Shown here one piece after another: positions 1 to 13,574 of a DNA stretch of 64,000 bases. A program made the translations under genes and the position numbers. Location of the stretch: assembly GCA_963691655.1 (NCBI GenBank), contig OY829328.1, forward strand, positions 12,044,704 through 12,108,703, in the 5' to 3' direction. Below the pieces are notes generated by a model that was not told where the DNA came from, did not search any database, and saw only the letters and a list, made by a program, of their open reading frames with translations. This stretch comes from Toxonevra muliebris. Taxonomy: Eukaryota > Arthropoda > Insecta > Diptera > Pallopteridae. Every line of letters begins with the position of its first letter. The first letter of the stretch is position 1.

Positions 1-1543
1 TGTGTTGCATGTATGAGAGTGTGTGTGTATGTTTATTTGCGTGTTTGTATTTAGCTGAAAAGAGGAAATATATTCCTTCCTTTGGTTTGTTGTAATTTTT
101 GTTTTTTCTTTTGACTACAAATGCCAAAAATATGTTGATTTTTGTTTTTTTTTCTGGTTTTGTAACATTTCATTTTTGCATTTCGGTTATTGAAATTCAA
201 CACAGTTTTCAATTTACTTTTGTTGAATCGAATGTCTTGATTGAATTTTAGTTGGTTTTTCTGTCATGCGAGAGTTTTTTTTAGTATTCCAGACATTCGC
301 GTGATTGGCATAACTCATACATAAGAATGTATGTATATTTGATTAAAAAGTATTTAAAAGTAATATGTAGAAAGCAGCTTCAAATAAATGAAAACGTGTT
401 AGATATACAAAAATTATCTTAGAATATATCCCAAGTTTACTTTTAGAAATGCTCTACAAAAAAACAAAAAAATTTTCTTAATATCTTAACATTTCGTTAT
501 AATAAATTTATTTCAATTTGACATAAATTAAATCACAAAATTCGTATACCATTGAGTATTGAAAATTATATAAATCACAAAATCAGCAACATTAAAAATG
601 CCATCAGGAACATCATTTAAAAATCTTCAACACACACAAAATGTCAACATCAAGTGACAAGAAATCTCAAAAGCTGACAAAGAAAGAAAATATCATTCAT
701 ACTTGCCAAATACACAAAACATTTTTCAATAAACAAACAATCACATGCACACACAGAGAAGGAGACACACACATATGTACATATATTACTTTAAACATCT
801 GGCAACACCTTAGTCTGAAAGCAGAATGGAAAAATGTTTTGAATGTGTCTTAATTAAATAAAAATTGATGCTGATGGCAACACTGCCAGTCTGGAGATCG
901 AAATAGCAAAAGGATGCAGGCAAATGATATAATAGAAGCTAACAAATGCAAAAAGTCACATGAAAGGAATCGAACTCGTACCGAGAAGCGAGCGTAGTGT
1001 AAACAGCAGAAAACTGTGAACTGCTGTCATTGACAATTGAACAATGTCACCCACCACCACACCGAATTCAATACAAATTTGAAAATTGAACAATGATATG
1101 TAGCTGCTGTTTGTGAAGGATGTTAGCAACATTTCGCAAGAACTCCAAATAATCATGACTCAAAATATAATGTCAGAAATAGAAATTCATTTTACACATC
1201 ATACATCTTTCTTTTACAGTTCATTGGTGTATTCTATTCTAACTGGCGTATATTGTAGCTTATAAATTCAACATTATGTAAGACTTACAGTCATCAAGTT
1301 TAGCCAGAATAATCTATAAGAGTTTTGAAATATTTTGAGATTCCTGTAATTGGAATCGGGGTGTACATAGACTTTCTCAGAAACTAAACTAATAAATAAA
1401 AAACATAAAAATAAATTTGAAATTTCTTAAAAAACACTTTATACTCGTAGACCGCAAAAATCGTAAAAAATTAAATTAATAATAACACGATTCAAAATTA
1501 CCTAATGTTAAATATTCATTAGAATGTATGCATTTCGGTTCTC
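1..1543. other. AT-rich DNA without a recognisable gene
   Basis: Both strands carry only short open frames with no recognisable motif, and composition is strongly AT-biased. There is a TG-rich start (about 1-60) and a short CA-rich patch near 755-780. I see nothing else to annotate. Confidence 0.6.
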
Positions 1544-2220
1544 ATAATGGTCCATACACATTGACGACAGCAGCTACACGAACGCACGACTACGAAATTC
1601 TGTCGGCTACAACTGTCGCCGTGTAGTCAAACACAGCCAAAACAATAAAAGCAAACTCTCTTCTCTCTCTGTCTCCTGTCAAATTAGAAATAGATTTAAA
1701 ATTGGCTACAGCCACAATTGTGGACGGTGCACTATAGTTTTTGAAAATATATCATATTTATACATATACATTGGTAGTTCTCACTTTTTAGTAAGAATAT
1801 ACTGTCCTGAAACGATCCGTCATACCATATTTATAACGGAAAAGTCTCCGTTTTTTATAAGAATATGCACTCCGTAAACTGTACGTTTTGTCGTATTTTT
1901 TACGGAAAAGTTTCCGTTTTTAATAAGAATACGTCTAGTACTGTACGTCTAGTCGTACTTTCAACGGAAAAGTCTCCTTTTTGTATGTTCCTTTTTATCC
2001 GTTTGCTGTACCGTTTCCGGATTCAGAAACGGATTCATTTCTAGATACAAATCCAACTGTGTCTGTGTCACTTCTAGAACGGAAACGGTACGCTTTGTTT
2101 GTTGGGTGGTCATGTGGTCGTGTTGTCGCCAAAATAATCGTGTTCATAATAACATGTTGTTTTTATAATTTTAGAGATGTAGTCGTGTAGCTGCCGTCGT
2201 CAATGTGTATGGTGCATTAT
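1544..2220. mobile_element. MITE-like element with 38-bp terminal inverted repeats
   Basis: The 38 bases at 1544-1581 match the reverse complement of 2183-2220 at about 35 of 38 positions. Both arms begin ATAATG and carry CCATACACATTGACGAC. There is no transposase frame inside, so this looks like a non-autonomous DNA element or a foldback. The interior holds three 66-bp tandem repeats, annotated separately. I could not identify a clear target-site duplication, so the class is open. Confidence 0.6.
1793..1981. repeat. Three 66-bp tandem repeats
   Basis: Units start at 1793, 1859 and 1925, each opening with AAGAAT. Each contains an AACGGAAAAGTYTCC segment, followed in the first two units by a CCGTTTT run that makes a small palindrome. 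The period is exactly 66 for the first two units and the third is slightly cut. The array lies inside the inverted-repeat element. Confidence 0.75.
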
Positions 2221-2228
2221 CATCATTA

Positions 2229-2509
2229 GGCTATGGTTATATTGGGAGTATGCTCGACGAACACCATGAAACTGCAGTTGCACCGAACACAAAGAGAGAG
2301 TCTTCACGAACTCTCACACCGAACCCGATATGCTCGGTGTATTGTACACCGAGCACGGCGAGTATTCAGGGTGGCTAGGAGTTATTTTACAAACGAGTAT
2401 ATTTTGATTAAGTGCAACTCTGCAACGAGCTGAATGTAACCACCTCGACCGAGCATGGTAGAAAATGTTTTGTGTTCGTCGAACACCGAGCACCAATATA
2501 ACCAGGCAC
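2229..2509. mobile_element. Short MITE with TTA target duplication
   Basis: Both ends share GGTTATATTGG in inverted orientation, with the termini GGCTATGG and GTGCCTGG (strand-matched) outside it. The element is flanked by TTA on each side (2226-2228 and 2510-2512). A 3-bp TTA duplication fits the PIF/Harbinger superfamily. There is no coding capacity. The interior carries repeated CGAACACC and CACCGAGC motifs in both orientations. Confidence 0.5.
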
Positions 2510-2512
2510 TTA

Positions 2513-4980
2513 GCGAACGTCAGCTAAATACTGAAAAAGAGAAGCACAGAAAGAGCAATACACAAAGAGAAACAGTGAAAAAGAGAAACAAATTAATGAA
2601 AAATTATAAAAACACGCTACCAGTGATGAAAAATTAGGCACAATTATACCTTTTTCCGACTTTTTCGAACTACACGGTACATTAGGCACAACTGCAGATT
2701 TTATGTACAATTTGTCATGAATTGTTCGTCCATCAATTTTGCTATTGCATGCTCGGTTTCAGCTAAAAATTCATGCTCGGTTCGCAATTATAATTAATTT
2801 GCTACAAATTAATTTCCCCCAACTCCCCAATTGTTTTTGCTGCTTTGTCATTTTCAATTTATGATTGCATTTTCCTGTCATATTTGTCTTGCCATGTTTT
2901 ATATTATGACAGATATGACAGATATGAGAAGACATATGCAAATGAAAACTAAAAAATTTATTATACAAAATAAAAAAATTGAAATATTCCAAATAAATTT
3001 GGTGATTTATATTGAAGTTTCTGAACAGCAGTGCGTAAAGTTTTTAATATAAAAATTGAATAAAAATCATAAAATGTCCTTTGTTTAATAAATTTGTTTT
3101 ATATCAATATACTGCAAATAAAAATAAGTATTTGGGACGCCGGACAACATTTTTTTTTTTTTTTTTTTTTGAATGCATTGAATTACTTATTTATAGGTTT
3201 TTAAGTTTTTCGCAAAAAAATATCATATATTTTATATTTAATATATTTACGAGCTCTTTGAGCTCTTTGAACTGTTGTACTGCCTAAAAGATCTGTGTTT
3301 GTCTCTAGATTCTCTACACTACTGTAGATGATATTCGTTACCATATTACCTCAATGATCGACACAAATGATTTCGAAATAAGTAAATTTAAATTTTCTTA
3401 TCAGCGAAACATATCGTCTTTTAAAATCAATATTAGTATAGAACACAAAGATTCGTTCAAAGAAAATTCACCAGCGCGTTTGATTTGATTCTTCTGAAAT
3501 GTATTGCTTAAAAGTTTGAAACTTGCTCTAGCTTTAATTGTATGTCCCTCATATATGGACGACTTTGTTCCATTAGGATTGTTATCCTTAAATTGAATTG
3601 TTAGTTTACTTACTGGTATCACCAGAGTTGAGTTTGATTTTTAAAATTCGTAGAAAATAGTTCAATGGAAGAGTTTAAGTAAAATTGGAAAAAAATATTT
3701 ACAAAAAGTATTTACAATTTAAATTTTAAGTTTGTTTTCATTTTGAATTGAGTTAAATATTTTCGTTTCTATTCGATAGAACTTAAAGCACAATTACTTT
3801 TCAAATTGATTTCAAAAGATCGTCAACAACACCATTAGTTATCATAAATAACGATTTTAGTACGCTTATAAAACCATTAAAAGGAAATTCTTTTTTATTA
3901 TTTCTTTTATTTTACTACTCTTTCTTCATTTTATTCTTAAATTCAAGCAGCAATTTTTTAACTTCTTTACGTTTATTTTTCATTTTATCTTCTTTAATTC
4001 ACACGGAAAACGTCTTCAGTTTAAAATAGAGTACTAGTACTTCCGCTGCACTTAAAACGCTACTAAATGAGTTGGCAATAATTATTTATGATGGAGGAGC
4101 GCAGGAAGATGCCAAGAAGAGAAATCATGTGTGTGTGTTAAAGTATGAACACGCAAAGCAAATAATACTTACGACTTCGTAAAATACTTTTAAGTGCGAA
4201 GAAAAGGTATTCTCCTGCTTAAGAATTATATGTTGCTTCGTAATTTCATATGACATTCACACACACACACACACATATACATTGAGAATTTTAATGTTCC
4301 CCTTTGGAAATCATGCCATCAATAAAAATCTTATAAAAGGGTAACTGGTAAGCTAACCGTTATTCTTTTATTAGTTTACCCGTTAATTTGGTGAGTGTAT
4401 CGGACTATGTGGTTATACACTACCACTTTATTGATCACTTCCTGACCAAAAGTGAAAATATGAATTTCTTTCAAAAATTGTGTACATTGGAGTGGATTCA
4501 AATTACAACTTTACTTCGTGCAAAGTACATAGGTACACTGACATATTTGTTTTAATGTTTGTTTTTGTAGCGTGCCTTCTATTGTTGGATTTTCCAGGCC
4601 AAAAAACCTCGGCAAGCAAATTAAGAACATCCAATTAGCTACAAACACCAATAATCGAGGAAATACTTAATCAGAAATGAAGCTGGATAGGTCATACCCT
4701 GAGGAAACAGCCGAACGAGATCTGTTGTAAAGCACCTAAATGGAATCCGCGTCTTCTGAAGACCAAAGCACACCTGTAAAAGCACACTTGAAAAAGAATT
4801 GAGTCCAGGGGGAAAATACACAGCGAACTGAAAGTTCTGGCAAAAAATGGAGACGTTTTATTGCTGCCCTAACTCCACAAGGAGCAACAGAAAATAAGAA
4901 GAAGAAGAATTGGTTAGCAATTTTTTTTGGGATGCTTATATTTTTTAGAGTTTTTCTTGCCTTTGACTCGCTTTTGAATT
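2513..4980. other. No gene seen; poly-T tract
   Basis: This is AT-rich DNA with short frames only. A run of 21 T at 3150-3170 could be the A-tail of an old retroposon on the - strand, but no body is recognisable. A less AT-rich block at 4560-4900 ends in AAGAAGAAG and looks transposon-like, but I cannot assign it. A CA microsatellite lies near 4258-4275. Confidence 0.5.
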
Positions 4981-5039
4981 TCGAATATAGATACTTCCAT
5001 AGTGTTTCCGGTTTCTGGTTTCCGAAAAACGCATGCTTC

Positions 5040-6080
5040 TTGTTCAGATTTTTTTCCTGTTTTAAGATCTGAGTTTGGACTCCTTTTAGTCTGATTTTTG
5101 TTCAGAGTTTTGATTTGATTTTTGGTCTGAATTTTTTTGAGATTTTTTATTTGAATCTTTTTCTGAATTTTGGTTGATTTCGTTTTTGGTCTGATTTTTG
5201 TTTAGAATTTTAGTTTAATTTGTAGTTTGAATTGATTCTTCTGTTGATCTAAATTTCTGTTTAATATTTAATCTGGATTTGGTTTCTAAATCTTGTTTCC
5301 TCTGTTTTCTTTTGCTCCGAATTTGGCTTTTTCTGGATTATCTTTTGGTCTGACTTTTATTTTAATTTTGATTTGAATTTGGACTTGATGTTTGATCTGG
5401 GTTTAATTTTTTGTAAAAATTTTTTTCTTTTTACTTTTTTTTTGTTTTTTGGTCCGATTTTTAATTTAATTTTAGGTCTGAATTTCTATCCAATTTTTTA
5501 TCTGAATTTCGTTTTGAGTTCTTACCGGTTTGGTTTTTGGTATGAGTTTTTATTTGATTTTGATCAGAATTTACTTTTCATTTCGCCTGAGTTTTGGTCG
5601 AAATTTTAGCTGAATTCTTAATCTGAATTTTGTTTCCTTTTGGTTCGAGTTTTGATCTTCCTTCGATCCGATTTTTTTCTCAATCAGGTCTGAATTTCGA
5701 TTTCTGTTTTAGTTTGATTTTTAATCTGAATTTAGTATCTTTTTGGTCTGATTTTGATTTTGGTTTTGAATTTTGATTTGATTTTAGCTTTTTTTCTTGG
5801 TTTAATTCTGTGTCTGAATTTTGCCTCCATTTTTGGTTTGACTTATGGTCTGAATCGGATCTTTTTTTAATCTGAGTTATAGTCTGTATTTTCAGTTTTT
5901 TGGCCTGAGCTCTCTTGTTCTTTTGGATGAGTTTTGGTTTAACTTTCACTCTGATTCTCGTTTTGGATTTGGTCTCCTGTTGGTTTGATTTTTAGTCTGA
6001 ATTTCTGGTCTAAATGTTTGACTGAATTTGTTCTCCTTTTGATTTACGTTTTTATCGGAATTTTGATATGATTTTTGTTT
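5040..6080. repeat. Degenerate tandem repeat based on GGTCTGATTTT
   Basis: For about 1 kb the + strand repeats variants of TTTTGGTCTGAATTTTGATT with few A-rich or C-rich interruptions. The other strand reads as Lys/Gln/Ser/Asn-rich peptide in part (5680-5949) only because of this composition. The subunits have diverged enough that a fixed period is hard to assign by eye. It is an old minisatellite-like array rather than a gene. Confidence 0.7.
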
Positions 6081-9000
6081 GGTTCTATTTCTCAGTCCCC
6101 CCTAATCTCGAAATACTCCAATTCAAGATCAGTTACTTTAAGCATTTTTTGAGGGATGAAATTAATTCTGTTTTATTTTCTGTTCGCTAATTTATGATTA
6201 AACGTAAAAAAAATCAACGAATCCACTCAGTTTGCTGTTATATTTGAACTGGAGGGACGCTCCGTCTCTCTCTCTCTCTCTTACGTCAAAAATCGACTTA
6301 ATCAAAACTTAACAATTGGAGTATCCGACAAAGTAATAAGAATGGAATAAATTTATTAAAGCAACTTGGTGATATTTCCATTAGGGTTTCGACATTTATA
6401 TACTAACAACAACCTAAGTACGTATGTATATATTTTGAAAATAAAATGTCTAGAATCAGCAAAAAATAAATAAATGAAATAACCAAAAGCCACACATACA
6501 AACATACTGTATACCCATACTTGTAAATCGTTAAAAAAATTTTAATTAAAATAAAATTAAATTCCCATGAGTGTCTGAACGTGTATGTGTGTGTGTATGT
6601 ACAATAGCTTTCATTCTTTTAAGCGAACACAAACGAAAAATAAATACAAATAAATGACTTTTAACGCTAATATAGAAAGCACTCATAACATGGAAAACCC
6701 GCATACATATGTATGTATAGTATACATACATATACTAATATACATGTGTATACATAAGTGTTTGTATGTACGCTTATGCTTAGTGTTAAGTACATATGTG
6801 GGATGAAGCTTATAAACGAACGATCAAACTAGAAACCTAAAGTTTAAAAATACCTATCTAACCAACAAGCTAGCTCCCCGAAAAATATGAAATCATATTA
6901 AAAATCCCACTAAGCTCGAAAACTACAAACCTGAACACATCACCGCTGCTGCTCATTAACAAGGAGTTATTGAGAATGCCAAAAAAAAAAAAAACAAACA
7001 AAAATAATCAACGCTAAATCGCATCAAAAATGGCAGCTGCCATTATGTTCATAATGATGATGGACGAAAAAGGTTTGCTTAAACACACACACACTTATTC
7101 ACTCATTCATATGCGGACTTTTTAAACAAATACACACCCAGCTAGCATTCTATATCCCTCTCTCTCATTTTAGAACTTTCCACGATTCGTCGAGAATCCT
7201 TTTTTAATCGCCAGCATTGTTGTCGTTGTCTGGTTGCGGAAATTTTATCCTTCGGGATAAACTGTATCCTGCTGGCGATTCGAGAGGAATAATCTTTGGA
7301 TGTAGCTAAGAAGCACAGTACAAAAAATTTCCAACAAAAAAAGCTGTTACAATTCAAAATTTCAAAAACCTGTAAATAGCTCATCTTTCGATTGTCAAAG
7401 CGATTAAAGGACGCATCAAAAATGTATAAAAAAAAATATAAAACAGTGAAATAAAAAAATGTTTCGTGACAGTAAAATGGAATTCTAGACATTTTATTAG
7501 TTTAACATTTCTAACAACCAGATGGAAAAGCTGCGCGCTCCTCCAATAATCACCGAAAAGGTAGCTGGGTATGTATGTAGGTCGCGGTTCTTGTTACTCT
7601 AACTGTTGTTTTCCTTCCTGATATTGCTCTATCATGGCTATCAACAAAAGCAAGTTTAATGACATTTTTGTTGCTGTTTTTAGCATTGGTGTTTGGCTTA
7701 GGTTTTGCCAGCATTCAAAATTTGATTGAAATGCTTAATGAGTGTGAATCAGTCAAGTCAACAAGCTTAAATTACAAAAATAGAAAAATAAAAGAAACTA
7801 GTTGATTTTTTGCAATCAGTTGTAGTTGTACAAAAAATTAAAGAAAACATAAAACTATTGCAAGAAGCTGCATTCATGTAATTAAAAAAGTATTTTTTTA
7901 ATTTCTTTAAATTGATGTATTGCTGAATGTAAATATATATATTTTAAATATTAACTGCCAGTGGATGGAAAAAATAAAACCTTTAGAACGATTATTAAAT
8001 ATTTTTTATTTTTATCGTTTACTTTCCAATACATAAGTAAGAAATAAACAAAAATAAATTTAAAATCGACCATACTCAATTTGTCGTTTTTGACATCGCG
8101 TTTGACTTCGAATTCGAAGAGAAAAGGTAATGCTGAACAATACTGCACTCACAGTATTTCTAAGTTATTAACTATTTTCGATTTAAAGTTTTCGTCCTGG
8201 AACAGAGCTTTAAAATTATACAAATTAATAAAAAATAGAAGGGATTATCGTGTCCTCGTAAATTTAAACTTATTCGAAAGGCAATAAAAAGCAATATTTG
8301 GAAGTTTTTTCTCTACCAAATGGCTCGTTCGAAGCGATTAAATTTACGGAAAGAGTAAAAAAGAGAGATAATAATATAGATGGGAAGTAGAGTGGCATGT
8401 GATTTTCTTAAAAAACATTCGTAATATCATCAATAACACTGCAGAATTTAGTATTGGTCACAATAACCTTTCAATTTTAAATTTAATTTAAAAAATAGAA
8501 ATAGAAATTTTATGGCCCCCTTTTTCACTTCTCCATCATAATGTCTGTTTTTATTGTTCGTAAATCTAACGCGTCATTCCATATTCTAAATAATGTTGGC
8601 AAAAAATGTAGCACTTTTTTCTTTTAAATGTGTCTAAATTAACAATAAGTTGGCAATTCTTTCTTTTTTACCACGTTTATATCAACTCGCTTTCAATGGT
8701 GTCTGCCTGTCAGTCTGTCTCTCTGTTTGAGTGGAATTTTGCAATCGATTTTAAACTAACTTCCCGATGAGCTAGAGACTTGAAACTTGAAACATTACTC
8801 AGAACTGGATGACAATGCAATATGATATATCTAAAAAATATATAAATATAGTTATAATATAAAATATTAGCGTTCATTTATTTACACATACAATGATTAA
8901 AGTACAGCATACTTTCAGGCTGTTGTTTAAATATGGAGTGCGGTTTCAATTAGCAAAGTATTCTACCATAATTATAGTGCAGCATACTTTCAGATTGGTG

Positions 9001-10800
9001 GGTAAATATGGCATAATATATGGTTTAGGTCAAGGATAACTAATATGTTGTTCTGGAAAGTAGATATTTGGCAACAATTTTCATTCAAAGCATTGCATTC
9101 GTCGTTGTAAAAATTATTTTTCGATACGATCATAGTTTTTTCAGCACATTTTGAGGTTCAGAAATACGTCAGTACATAAGACAGATTTTTAGTATACTTT
9201 GGAACAACTAACTCTTTTTATGTGATATTATTTCAAAGAAAAATAAAACTATGCTTTTTTTATTTGGTTGTTATCGAATACACAGTGCAACACGGAAAAA
9301 TTTTTTTTTTATTTAAATTTTAATTTTTAAACTTTTTGAGCTTAGTCTTAAGAAAAAAAATCAACATCTTAACTTTACCTTCATAAAAAAAACTGGTGAA
9401 GCAACATTCCTCATTAGAACTTCCTATTTTAAAATCCGAAGTAAAAACTCATGTCAAAAAATGTGTCACACAGTATTATTGAAGAATGTTTACAAAAATA
9501 GTGGTTGGAAAAAATTAATTCATGTTAGAGTTATAGACGTTTCCGTGCAGGTTCTCTTTTTTGGAGTAATTTAAACGACTTCGAAAAAATAATTTTTTGC
9601 ATGATGTGATTTATTATCCATTTTTGTCTTCTTATTGCATTTTCATTGCATTCTCAAGATTTTTAATTTCACAATAATCCCACTCATCCACCACCCAATC
9701 CACTACTCTCTCTCTCTCTCTGTGCCTCTCTCTTCCACTATTGCTAGTAATAAAATGCAGAATCTTCTGTGCCAGTGAAAATGAAAATGCATAGTAAAAA
9801 CAACAGCAACACCAACAGAGGTAGGAAAGGCCACTTTAACTGATTTTAAAAGTATCTCAAATACAATTTTTAGTCGATTTTAATTTTTCTCTTTTCTTCT
9901 TCGCTTATTATAAACACTACTTTCTACTTATATTCAGTTTAAATTATTATACTTTTTCACATACCTTTTTAGTCTTTCTTTATACATATAGGTACTAAGG
10001 TTTAAAAAATACTAGTACTTGTTACTGCTTTTTATTTCTTTCTGTTACTGTTGCTTGATACTTTGCCTTCCGGTTGGACAACGGAAACGCATTTTCTGCA
10101 AAAACTACATAAAAATGCGAACTTAACCGCAAAACTCGCATACGTTCATAGCTAATCATGAACAGGTAACAAGTAAATCGGTATACAGAGGTATATGTAT
10201 ATAAACACACACATCTTTATACATATATTTCCTGCAGCTCCCAATGTAGCATAATTACATGTACATATTTTTAGCCTTCTAGCTTGTAGTATTTTGGTGT
10301 ACATGAGTGTATGTGCGCGTGTATGTGAAGTAGTTATTTTTGGAAAAATAGTAACTAACAAAACAAAAGGTTATAGCAATTACCTGGCATTTTAATACTT
10401 TGGTGAAAGGTAAAGGTCCAGCGGCATGAATACGAGTGCAATAAAGGACAGGCAAAACCAAACAAACTCACGAACAATGAGTTTTTAATTTGATTTCTTT
10501 TTGAAAAGAGAACAACAATGAAATATTTAGTATATATATATATGTTGTAAAAAAGGATTTTTTATGTTTTCGCACTAAATTTCTTTCAAAAAAAGAAGCA
10601 TAATGCGTTAAAGAAGATACGATTTTTTTATATTTTTTAATGCAGAAAGATTTAATTTCTTTCAAGAAAAAAAAAAACTAGTTGATTTTATAAAACCAAA
10701 TTAATTGTTCTAAATATATATGGAAAATTTAAATTTAGCTCATATTAAATTGACTGTAAAAATTAGATATTTTGAAATCTCATTTGTGTGTTTAAAGCTG
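6081..10800. other. No gene seen; microsatellites and one 76-bp direct duplication
   Basis: The stretch is AT-rich, with CT repeats near 6270 and 9710 and TATG/CATA repeats near 6700-6760 and 10190-10320. A segment containing CAGCATACTTTCAG occurs twice about 76 bases apart (about 8895 and 8971), followed by TAAATATGG in both copies. No coding region or known element could be supported. Confidence 0.5.
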
Positions 10801-10813
10801 AGTAATAATTCAT

Positions 10814-11328
10814 TGAGGTCACATCTGGAGTCCCTCAAGGCAGCCACATAGGCCCCATTTTATTTCTTCTGTTTATAAATGATTTGACGTTTGCTATTCA
10901 CCACTCAAAAACTTTAATGTATGCTGACGACGTCAAGCTGTTCCTTTTGCATAACTCAATTGATGACCAGATCTTACTACAATCCGATCTAAACAGCTTG
11001 GTACAATGGTGCAATATAAATTTAATGATCCTGAACCTAGACAAATGTAAAGTTAACTTGAACGTTCCGACTCGTATTACTCGATTCTATATTCCTATCA
11101 AGTTATCTATTTTTAAGACCAATTATTCAGACAATGAGCCGTTCCGCTGTGCCTGCCGTGATTTTAACAACCTCTATAATGTTGTCGATGTTTCTGATTC
11201 GGAATATTCCATAAAACAAAATGTTATAACTTTTTTAAATATATAGATATCGTTATCAGCTGATGATTTATAATCTGTAGCTGAAATTCAGAAGGGCCAC
11301 TTGTTGGGTAGTGCGCTACCCCAACGTC

Positions 11329-11358
<30 letters not shown>
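10814..11358 (+). mobile_element. LINE fragment: reverse transcriptase core joined to a 3' end
   Basis: A + strand frame reads the reverse transcriptase motif GVPQGSHIGPILFLLFINDL and then YADD at about 10918-10935, followed by the helix region with LVQWC and LNLDKCK. This is the Jockey/I/CR1 group of non-LTR retrotransposons. After about 11100 the sequence resembles the end of such an ORF and then runs to a poly-A tract at 11336-11359. The stretch between palm and C-terminus is far too short, so the copy is 5'-truncated and internally deleted. It cannot encode an active enzyme. Confidence 0.75.
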
Positions 11359-11359
<1 letters not shown>

Positions 11360-11361
<2 letters not shown>

Positions 11362-12735
11362 TAGCGAAAATGCTCGTGAGTACTGTTAACTCCGCTTTGG
11401 CTTCAAGTCATATTTTTTACACGGTTCTAAAGTCTTGGTTATTTTTGTATCTGAGAACTTTTATGTATCCAGCACCTTATAGGTGCTGAATACATTCACA
11501 TTCAAACAAAAATATTATATTGCAAGTGTTGTGGTGAAACGAAAAGAAATATAAAACACCTTGTTTTTTTGACCGCTTGAGTGAGAGCGTACATTTACAT
11601 TAACAACATTTTTCTCTGCCCGCGTGTTGGATTACCAACGATTCTGTACTGTTAAACGATTCTGAATGTTAAATGCAAAAATAACTCTAATGTTAAATGA
11701 ATGAATGTTAAACGAAAAACTACTCTACTGTTATTGTTGTTGTGTTGTACACACGCGAATTCTTTTCTATGTATTTTTACCTGCGTTAATGTCAAATTAT
11801 TGTTATGGAACTTATATTGTATTATATGTTGACATTAATATAGTTAAAAAGGAGCTAAAGTTTTTTCTTAGCGTATTAGTATATAGATTATATAGTCTTC
11901 TATTTGGTTTCATTTTCATTCCGTATTACTTGTGCAGTTCTTTCGCTGAGGTGTCAATTTATTTCACTTTTGCTCTTATAAAAATTTTAACCCGTTTTAG
12001 CTCTCAGAATCTTTTGGCATGAACAAAATAATAAGTAAAATTGTTTAAAAAAATATTCCTGACAATGTAAATGTTATTAGCAGAGATAAAGCGAGTTCTT
12101 CACTCATAATAATTATAAGTTGACTTAAAAAATATTTCTTACAAATAAAATTTATGAATTAACAATAAAAATTTAAATTGCACTGCAATAGTTATTTTGC
12201 AATTTTTTTCTTGAGAAACCGTGAATAGAAAACATTTAAATATTACAAACCAAAATAAGCATTAAATTTATTTTAAGAAAAAAACTGTAAATGTTGTATT
12301 TATAAAAGTTTTTATATTAGCAAGTCCCCTTTTCCACATGGCAAGTTTTCTTGTCGGCAGGTCAAGTTTGTAGGCAAGAGAGGAAAGACGAGTACAGACT
12401 TGCTCGTGCCGGCATGTTTTCTTTTGTGCTGTTCATTTTTTTTATTTCTTTATTTTCTTATTTGTTATTTTAAGTTGGATGCGCATTGATTTTGGGTTCT
12501 CATTGGAAACAATAACCAATTTTCATTTGAAATCTCACTTTTCTTCATTTAATTTATTTATATTTACTCAATAAACTCAATTTACTTTTCAATTATTTAG
12601 TTTTATTTAATAAAATGTTAAAAACAAGTTTTTTACAACACGAATGACGTTTATATAAGAGGTGCTACTCCCATTTCTCCGAAAGATACCAAACTCCACC
12701 TAGTTATTACTACTAATATTTCGTTTTTCACATAA
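11360..12735. other. No gene seen
   Basis: AT-rich DNA with only short frames. A pair of oppositely oriented CATG/GGCAAG-type words near 12335 and 12415 is too short and imperfect to call an element. Confidence 0.5.
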
Positions 12736-12739
12736 ATTT

Positions 12740-12940
12740 TCACTGTGCTCTAGGTTATGGATTTCCCTGGATTTCGTTTTAAGTATTTCGTTTGTATGAG
12801 AGGCCCCACGCCCTGTTGCCAAAATAGAATCACATTTAAAGCAACTGGCATCTCCATCTTTACACACAAACTTCCATTGACATTCTTGTTATCGGTCCCC
12901 AGAACATTCCCACTATTCTTAAAGTTTCTGGCCAAAATTT
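12740..12940 (-). mobile_element. Possible Tc1-like transposase fragment
   Basis: A - strand frame contains a segment ending in GVGPLIQTKYL, preceded by a stretch whose spacing resembles the VKHGGGSVMVWG...GVG region of Tc1-like transposases. The match is weak, most catalytic context is missing, and no terminal repeats were found. It may be chance similarity. Confidence 0.25.
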
Positions 12941-13251
12941 CATATCGCTATCACTATTTTTCTTATTTTGCCCAACAAATTGATTCAAATTTCTTATAGC
13001 ACCTTAAAGGCAACACAACTGCAATTCGAAACAAAGCGCCCACTGGCCATATTAATTATTTTCATTTTCAAAAGCATTGTGCTGACGACCTATATGCGCT
13101 TAGTTCTTTTAAAACATTCACTGCTCAGCCAATTTTGGTAATGTTAGCTACATCACCACGAACACATTTTTGTTTACGCTCATAAAATCTAACAATTTGC
13201 GTAGGCTAGACACACGTACCATACCGTACAGGAAGCCCAACATTCAAACTC

Positions 13252-13485
13252 CTACAGAATTTTCATCAAAGTTATGCCATATAACATAACGTGGCTATGA
13301 TATTGCCTATCCAAGCTCTGAACGAAAGCATCTGCATTAACACTCCCAGGAATTTTCTCCTCAAGTGAGGAAAATAATTTAAAATTTGCTAAAAATCTGC
13401 CTTGCATCATATTTAAAATAAATAATTTTCGAATTAATGCTTCAATATTTCTCTTTTGTCCCACCGAATTCCAAGCAACCAACAT
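13252..13485 (-). other. Unrecognised 77-codon open frame
   Basis: The frame has a true ATG at 13485 and runs to a stop at 13252. The peptide has mixed composition, with segments such as QGRFLANFKLFSSLEEKIPG. The local DNA is less AT-biased than its surroundings, which hints at former coding use. No splice partners, signal peptide or known domain are visible. It could be a fragment of an old mobile element. Confidence 0.15.
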
Positions 13486-13574
13486 TTTGAATATAAAAGC
13501 AAAATAAAGTCGAAATTTCTTGATAAAGTGAAGAAACGCTGCTAAAAAACACCGAATAAGTAAGTAATTGTATA

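Noticed and set aside
5680..5949. 89-codon Lys/Gln-rich frame on the - strand
   Set aside because: It is an antisense reading of the degenerate T/G repeat and has no independent coding evidence.
7142..7492. 116-codon frame on the - strand
   Set aside because: Phe/Tyr/Cys-rich reading of AT-rich DNA. No motif or splice structure supports it.
12335..12420. Inverted GGCAAG/CTTGC words as a transposon end pair
   Set aside because: The match is short and interrupted, and no target duplication is visible.
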